This document shows positions 6,742 through 10,259 of a stretch of 10,259 bases of DNA, in pieces; the stretch's first letter is position 1, and every line of letters begins with the position of its first letter. The position numbers and the translations under genes are program-made. The stretch is from NCBI GenBank assembly GCA_013002105.1, contig JABDKS010000271.1:1-10259 (forward strand), read 5' to 3'. Source of the stretch: Pirellulaceae bacterium (lineage in GTDB: Bacteria; Planctomycetota; Planctomycetia; Pirellulales; Pirellulaceae). The notes beneath the pieces are model-generated. The model did no database searches. It was not told the origin of the DNA and saw only the letters and a list, made by a program, of their open reading frames with translations.

Positions 6742-7655
6742 CGTTTGTTCTTTGGGTCAAGGTTTGCGTCAAGTTGTTCTTTGCTGACGGTGGACTGCAC
6801 GCCGGCATCCGGTACGTCGACTTTGGCGATCCACAAACAGGCGTTCAGCACCACTTTGCGGAAATCATCGTTGGCCCAGTTGTCGTGAAAGTGTCCGCCG
6901 GTAAAACCGAGTCCGCGTCCGCCATCAGGCCGCTCGACCGTCCACATCACCGCTTCAGCACGTCCTTTGGAAGCTTGAATATGTGGATACGGGCCTCTCG
7001 GATAGACGTAGGGACCGTTGCGGACATCCTCCGACGGAGTCGCGACCAAGATCGGCTGAAACTTCATCCCGTCGACCTCTGTTGCTTCGTTGCCATCGAT
7101 ATCGGCGACAAATCGCATGTTGAAATACCACTCGTCGTTAGCTTTAAACGGTTTGACACCCCGCGTGATGGGATGGTCTGGCAAAACCGCAAACGTCGGC
7201 TCCCAAATTGGATTGCAGGAATGCATATGCTCGTAATGTCCACCGATCCAACGTTTGAATTCCGCGCTGGCGTCCTCGACCAGAATCTCGACGCCATAAT
7301 GCATGAATCCCAGGCCCACACCCTGTTTGGCCCACTGGTCGACCATCTTCAATCGGCGACCATCCTCTTTGACGACTTCGTGTTTCTTGCCCCCGTCCAT
7401 ATAAAACACGACCGCATCGGCCCCGTCGAAAATCGATTCGTCCTCGGGCCAGCCGTTCAAAACAACTTGAACATCCAAATCGGGGACACGTTGGAGCGAC
7501 TGGGCCATCAGTTGCACGCCGGCATTGAACTCATGCATCCGCGGAGGGTGCGATGGTTTTCCGGCAACCAAAACAATCATCTTAGATTCCGCGGATGCTA
7601 TCGAACAGACGATCGATAGGGCCAGCGTGACGGAGAGAACAATCAGTCGATTCAT
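6738..7655 (-). CDS. Secreted ThuA-like protein (class I glutamine amidotransferase-like fold)
   Basis: A 305-residue ThuA-family protein with a signal peptide (MNRLIVLSVTLALSIVCSIASA/ES). Family signatures are MIVLVAGKPSHPPRMHEFNAG (26-46), FYMDGGKKHE (84-93), GLGFMHYGVE (114-123, where amidotransferases carry the nucleophile Cys), DHPITRGVKPFKANDEWYF (160-178), and RAEAVMWTVERPDGGRGLGF followed by GGHFHDNW (232-260). ThuA of rhizobia is linked to trehalose and related disaccharide use by 3-keto intermediates; the role of secreted planctomycete versions is not settled. The start at 7655 is chosen for the signal peptide, although it has no Shine-Dalgarno sequence. An in-frame ATG at 7733, 1 nt after the upstream stop, would add 26 residues before the hydrophobic core and is less likely. 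It lies 79 nt after the Gfo/Idh gene and overlaps the sulfatase by 4 bp. Confidence 0.88.
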   Translation of the reverse strand: MNRLIVLSVTLALSIVCSIASAESKMIVLVAGKPSHPPRMHEFNAGVQLMAQSLQRVPDLDVQVVLNGWPEDESIFDGADAVVFYMDGGKKHEVVKEDGRRLKMVDQWAKQGVGLGFMHYGVEILVEDASAEFKRWIGGHYEHMHSCNPIWEPTFAVLPDHPITRGVKPFKANDEWYFNMRFVADIDGNEATEVDGMKFQPILVATPSEDVRNGPYVYPRGPYPHIQASKGRAEAVMWTVERPDGGRGLGFTGGHFHDNWANDDFRKVVLNACLWIAKVDVPDAGVQSTVSKEQLDANLDPKNKR

Positions 7656-7734
7656 AGGAGCTTGGGTCAATGAGCCATGGAGAAAGCTGGGAACGCAACC
7701 GCAGTACGGGCCGCGCGACGATGGAGGGTCCATT

Positions 7735-8781
7735 CTACGGTAAGTATTTCTTCAATTCGACGGTTTCGCCACATTTGACCGACTCTTCAGCCGCCAAGCA
7801 CATTGCGACCGACCAGCGGCCGTCTTCGGCGGTGCAATGCAATTCGACCCCACGACGCAACGCATCGACAACACGTGCAATTTGGTCTTCCAATTCAAAA
7901 AGTTCGCCCGTCGGCTTGTCGATTGGAACCGTCGTGACCTCTTCGCCGTCAAAGGCTCGCAACGTAAACGTCGGATGCCGTGTTCGATCCTTTGCGCCAC
8001 TCCACGATGCCCACAACGCCCCCTTGGTACCGGTCACCTTTACCGTCTGGTGATGTTCAAACGCGGCCAGTGTTTGCGAGACCACGGCGTATCCGCCACC
8101 GCTGAAATGCATGATCGCGCTGAAATTATCGTGTAATTCGGGATGGTCGACCTGCTTGGAATTTGCGGTTGCGTAAATCCGTTCGGGCTGACCACCGGGT
8201 TCCAGATACCACCGCGCGAGATCAAAGAAGTGGATTGGTTCTTCTAGAATCCAACTGCCCACACGCGAAATGTCATAACGCCATCCTTCGGCACCCTGCC
8301 GATAAGGATTACGCGAGAGTTCGACCAACGCGTACAACGGCTTGCCAATAAAACCTTCTTCGATCATCTGGCGTGCTTTGCCCCACATCGATGACAGACG
8401 CAGTTCGTGTCCGACGCAAAACAGTCGATCTTTCGCTTTGGCCAGTTCGATCATGTCGTCACACTCATCCAGCGTGACGCCCATCGGTTTCTCCAACAGG
8501 AGGTGTTTTCCGGCATTCAGAACCGCTGTCGCAACCTGATGATGCAAATGACTTGGGACGACCACGTCGACAAAATCCAGGTCGTCGCGGGCGACCATTT
8601 CGTTGAAGTCGTTGTAGACGTGGGCATCTGGATACGCTGCCTTTGCCGCCGCCACCGATTCATCGCTTCGCGCTGCAATGGCGACCAACTGGGCACCGTC
8701 CGTCACGGTGATGGCATTGGCATGGTGTTGGCCCCATGCGCCGAATCCTACCAACCCAAAACGTACCGGCTGATCACTCAT
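7735..8781 (-). CDS. Gfo/Idh/MocA-family NAD(P)-dependent oxidoreductase
   Basis: A 348-residue cytoplasmic oxidoreductase of the usual family length with no signal peptide. The N-terminal Rossmann fold has GFGAWG (12-17). The conserved EKP motif (LLLEKPMG, 94-101) supplies Lys98 next to the nicotinamide. The C-terminal alpha/beta domain carries ILEEPIHFFDLARWYLE (178-194), where His184 and Asp187 fit the catalytic His region. Family members oxidise or reduce sugars, inositols and their derivatives, so this one probably handles a sugar released by the partner enzymes. The substrate is unknown. The start at 8781 has AAAGGGAG (8799-8792) 10 nt upstream. It is the first gene of the - strand cluster, divergent from the aldo-keto reductase. 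Confidence 0.93.
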   Translation of the reverse strand: MSDQPVRFGLVGFGAWGQHHANAITVTDGAQLVAIAARSDESVAAAKAAYPDAHVYNDFNEMVARDDLDFVDVVVPSHLHHQVATAVLNAGKHLLLEKPMGVTLDECDDMIELAKAKDRLFCVGHELRLSSMWGKARQMIEEGFIGKPLYALVELSRNPYRQGAEGWRYDISRVGSWILEEPIHFFDLARWYLEPGGQPERIYATANSKQVDHPELHDNFSAIMHFSGGGYAVVSQTLAAFEHHQTVKVTGTKGALWASWSGAKDRTRHPTFTLRAFDGEEVTTVPIDKPTGELFELEDQIARVVDALRRGVELHCTAEDGRWSVAMCLAAEESVKCGETVELKKYLP

Positions 8782-8791
8782 CGTCGTTCGT

Positions 8792-8799
8792 CTCCCTTT
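8792..8799 (-). promoter_or_regulatory. Shine-Dalgarno AAAGGGAG of the Gfo/Idh gene
   Basis: AAAGGGAG on the - strand ends 10 nt before the ATG at 8781. It is the clearest ribosome binding site in the - strand cluster and supports 8781 as the start. Confidence 0.6.
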
Positions 8800-8953
8800 G
8801 GTTCGTCAATTGCCGCGAAATCCCAATGGACCGCCTGAATGTTGTAGTGCAATTCAGCGCATGACGTGAAGCACCCAGTCGGCACCGGCGTTTGGCAACC
8901 GACCATTACAACTCACTACGACCAGCCGATCGAGTCACCGACCGGACAGGTTT

Positions 8954-8982
8954 TTGACGGCTTCCCCGAGCATCATGAGAAT
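8954..8982 (+). promoter_or_regulatory. Weak candidate promoter for the aldo-keto reductase
   Basis: TTGACG (8954-8959, 5/6 to the -35 consensus) and GAGAAT (8977-8982, 4/6 to the -10 consensus) are 17 nt apart. Transcription would start near 8989, upstream of the whole region that encodes conserved reductase sequence. This is a pattern match with a poor -10 element. Confidence 0.22.
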
Positions 8983-9116
8983 CAAGTACATTGTTTCGCA
9001 ACAGCGTCGGAATCGGCAACAGCCGCCTGCCAATTGCAGGATGACGCGAGCACCAACTCACGCGGGGGGACAGTACGATCGGAATCGAAGAGATCCAACT
9101 GGGCAGCGGTCGCAGT

Positions 9117-10061
9117 ATGCAATCCGTTGGCCTGGGACTGTGGAAAATTGACAACGACATTACTGCCAACGTCGTCCAAACCGCCATCGACTGTGGCTAT
9201 CGCCATTTTGACAGTGCCTGCGATTACGGAAACGAACCCCAAGCGGGCGAGGGATTCTCCAAAGCAATCGCCGACGGCAAGGTCACGCGCGAGGATCTCT
9301 GGATCACCTCCAAACTGTGGAATACCTATCACCGCGCCGAGCATGTGCGACCGGCGTTGGAGCGCACGCTGAAGGACCTGCAAACAGATTATCTGGATTT
9401 GTACTTGATGCATTTTCCGATTTCTCAGGCCTATGTCCCGTTCGAAAAACGCTATCCACCCGGTTGGTTCGACGATCCCGACGCTTCCGAACCGCGGATG
9501 AAACCGGACCAAGTGCCATTGATCGAGACCTGGCACGCGATGGAAGAACTCGTGTCGGCCGGCTTGGTTCGTGAAATTGGCGTTTGCAATTTCAGCACCG
9601 CCCTGCTGCGTGATTTGTCGAACCAAGCCACGATCGCACCGGCAATGTTGCAAATCGAATTGCACCCCTATTTGGTTCAAGAAAAATTGGTTCGGTTCTG
9701 TCACGAATCCAAGATTGCCGTGACCGGTTTCTCGCCGTTGGGTGCACAGTCGTATTTCCAATTGAACATGGCCCAAGCGGACGAATCGGTAATTGAGCAA
9801 CCGACGGTCAAGGACATTGCGGCGTCCCACCAGCGAACGCCCGCTCGGGTGGTGCTTCGGTGGGGAGTTCAACGCGGCACCGCGATCGTGCCCAAGACAA
9901 CCAGCGAATCCAGATTGAAAGAGAACATTGCCTTGTTTGATTTTGAGTTGTCAGGCGACGAGATGAATGCGATATCGGAGCTCGATCGGCACCGCAGATT
10001 CAACGACCCCGGTGACTTTTGCGAATCGGCGTTCAACACATTTTTTCCGATCTACGATTAA
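9117..10061 (+). CDS. Aldo-keto reductase, xylose/aldose-reductase-like; start uncertain
   Basis: The first ATG gives 314 residues of a TIM-barrel NAD(P)H-dependent reductase. The catalytic tetrad is Asp32, Tyr37 (FDSACDYGNE), Lys66 (ITSKLWN) and His99 (LYLMHFP). GVCNFS (155-160), QIELHPYL (179-186), GFSPLG (204-209) and IVPKTTSESRLKEN (257-270) form the cofactor and active-site surface. The segment FPISQAYVPFEKRYPPGWF resembles eukaryote-type xylose reductases, which reduce aldoses to alditols. The true N-terminus probably lies upstream: codons 9084-9116 in the same frame encode IEEIQLGSGRSM, which matches the first beta-hairpin of the family. No ATG, GTG or TTG exists between that and the in-frame TGA at 9042, and the ATG at 9117 has no Shine-Dalgarno sequence. 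It diverges from the sugar-oxidoreductase operon, suggesting a related pathway. Confidence 0.92.
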   Translation: MQSVGLGLWKIDNDITANVVQTAIDCGYRHFDSACDYGNEPQAGEGFSKAIADGKVTREDLWITSKLWNTYHRAEHVRPALERTLKDLQTDYLDLYLMHFPISQAYVPFEKRYPPGWFDDPDASEPRMKPDQVPLIETWHAMEELVSAGLVREIGVCNFSTALLRDLSNQATIAPAMLQIELHPYLVQEKLVRFCHESKIAVTGFSPLGAQSYFQLNMAQADESVIEQPTVKDIAASHQRTPARVVLRWGVQRGTAIVPKTTSESRLKENIALFDFELSGDEMNAISELDRHRRFNDPGDFCESAFNTFFPIYD

Positions 10062-10097
10062 TGTGTCCGCGTCGTTGCGCGTGCAGCACCTAAGGCC

Positions 10098-10136
10098 GGT
10101 TCCCACCGGGCACGGTCCACTTGGCCGGTGGGAACC
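10098..10136 (+). terminator. Rho-independent-type terminator after the aldo-keto reductase
   Basis: GGTTCCCACCGG (10098-10109) and CCGGTGGGAACC (10125-10136) form a perfect, GC-rich 12-bp stem with a 15-nt loop, 36 nt after the reductase stop. It is followed by TTGTCTTT, an imperfect U-rich tail. The stem strength and position make a terminator the simplest reading. Confidence 0.7.
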
Positions 10137-10180
10137 TTGTCTTTACCCACAAGTCTGCTGATTGATAGCTTTTTTAATTC

Positions 10181-10233
10181 ACCCTCCCACGCGCTTAATT
10201 ATCCATGTAATAGAGACTTGTTCGTGGGAGGGT
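10181..10233. repeat. 11-bp inverted repeat near the window edge
   Basis: ACCCTCCCACG (10181-10191) and CGTGGGAGGGT (10223-10233) are perfect reverse complements around a 31-nt AT-rich loop. A T6 run (10170-10175) lies just before it. The sequence after it (GGCACCGAGCTTTAGCGAG) has the look of a dispersed intergenic repeat, but it is cut by the window end. It may be a terminator for a convergent gene beyond the edge or a repeated mobile palindrome. Confidence 0.6.
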
Positions 10234-10259
10234 CGGCACCGAGCTTTAGCGAGTGTGAC

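Larger units (their letters stand above)
8782..9116. other. Divergent intergenic region between oxidoreductase genes
   Basis: This 335-bp region should hold the promoters of both flanking genes. On the - side is the Shine-Dalgarno sequence AAAGGGAG (8799-8792). On the + side there is a weak promoter-like pair (8954-8982). From 9045 to 9116 the frame of the downstream reductase stays open and encodes its conserved first hairpin (IQLGSGRSMQSVG), so the 3' part is probably coding. The frame is closed upstream by TGA at 9042-9044. Other frames across 8850-9060 give no recognisable protein, and I see no RNA gene. Confidence 0.5.

Noticed and set aside
6648..7619. 323-codon open frame on the + strand
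   Set aside because: It is antisense to the well-supported ThuA-like gene and its translation shows no recognisable domain; it is a shadow of codon bias.
7656..7733. ThuA-like start at ATG 7733
   Set aside because: It would place 26 polar or mixed residues before the signal peptide core; the start at 7655 gives a canonical signal peptide.
8866..9372. 168-codon + strand frame in the divergent gap
   Set aside because: Its second half overlaps the aldo-keto reductase out of frame and its first half matches no family; there is no ribosome binding site.
8982..9872. 296-codon open frame on the - strand
   Set aside because: It lies antisense to the aldo-keto reductase, whose catalytic tetrad is intact, and it encodes nothing recognisable.

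Overview
The window looks like a piece of a marine planctomycete chromosome, probably Pirellulaceae and close to Rhodopirellula. This is inferred from the mix of very large multidomain Ser/Thr kinases, secreted sulfatases, secreted ThuA-like proteins, Gfo/Idh/MocA oxidoreductases and small cysteine-rich secreted proteins. Gene starts vary: some have a clear Shine-Dalgarno sequence and others have none. No database search was possible, so the taxonomic call is an inference.

Layout. Positions 1-389 are a leader region with a small dyad (163-187) and a four-unit 21-bp tandem array (294-377). The array ends directly at the ribosome binding site of a 1367-residue receptor-like protein on the + strand (390-4493). 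That protein combines a Ser/Thr kinase, an nSTAND-type NTPase, a transmembrane helix, HEAT-like repeats and a domain related to the formylglycine-generating enzyme (FGE/SUMF1) fold. A long palindrome (4504-4574) separates it from a convergent - strand gene for a secreted protein with 24 cysteines (4609-5157), which has its own plausible promoter.

Three - strand genes follow in the order of transcription: a cytoplasmic Gfo/Idh/MocA oxidoreductase (8781-7735), a secreted ThuA-like protein (7655-6738) and a secreted S1 sulfatase (6741-5296). The last two overlap by 4 bp (ATGA). They look like one catabolic operon, with sulfate removal outside the cytoplasm and sugar oxidation inside. A xylose/aldose-reductase-like aldo-keto reductase (9117-10061, probably starting further upstream) diverges from the operon across a 335-bp gap. 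It is followed by a strong hairpin terminator and by another inverted repeat that runs to the window edge.

Points of most interest are the predicted membrane-spanning kinase/STAND/FGE-fold receptor with its array of in-frame ATG codons, the cysteine-rich secreted protein, and the aldo-keto reductase. The conserved N-terminal hairpin of the reductase is encoded upstream of the first ATG, with a possible frameshift in a G6 run.
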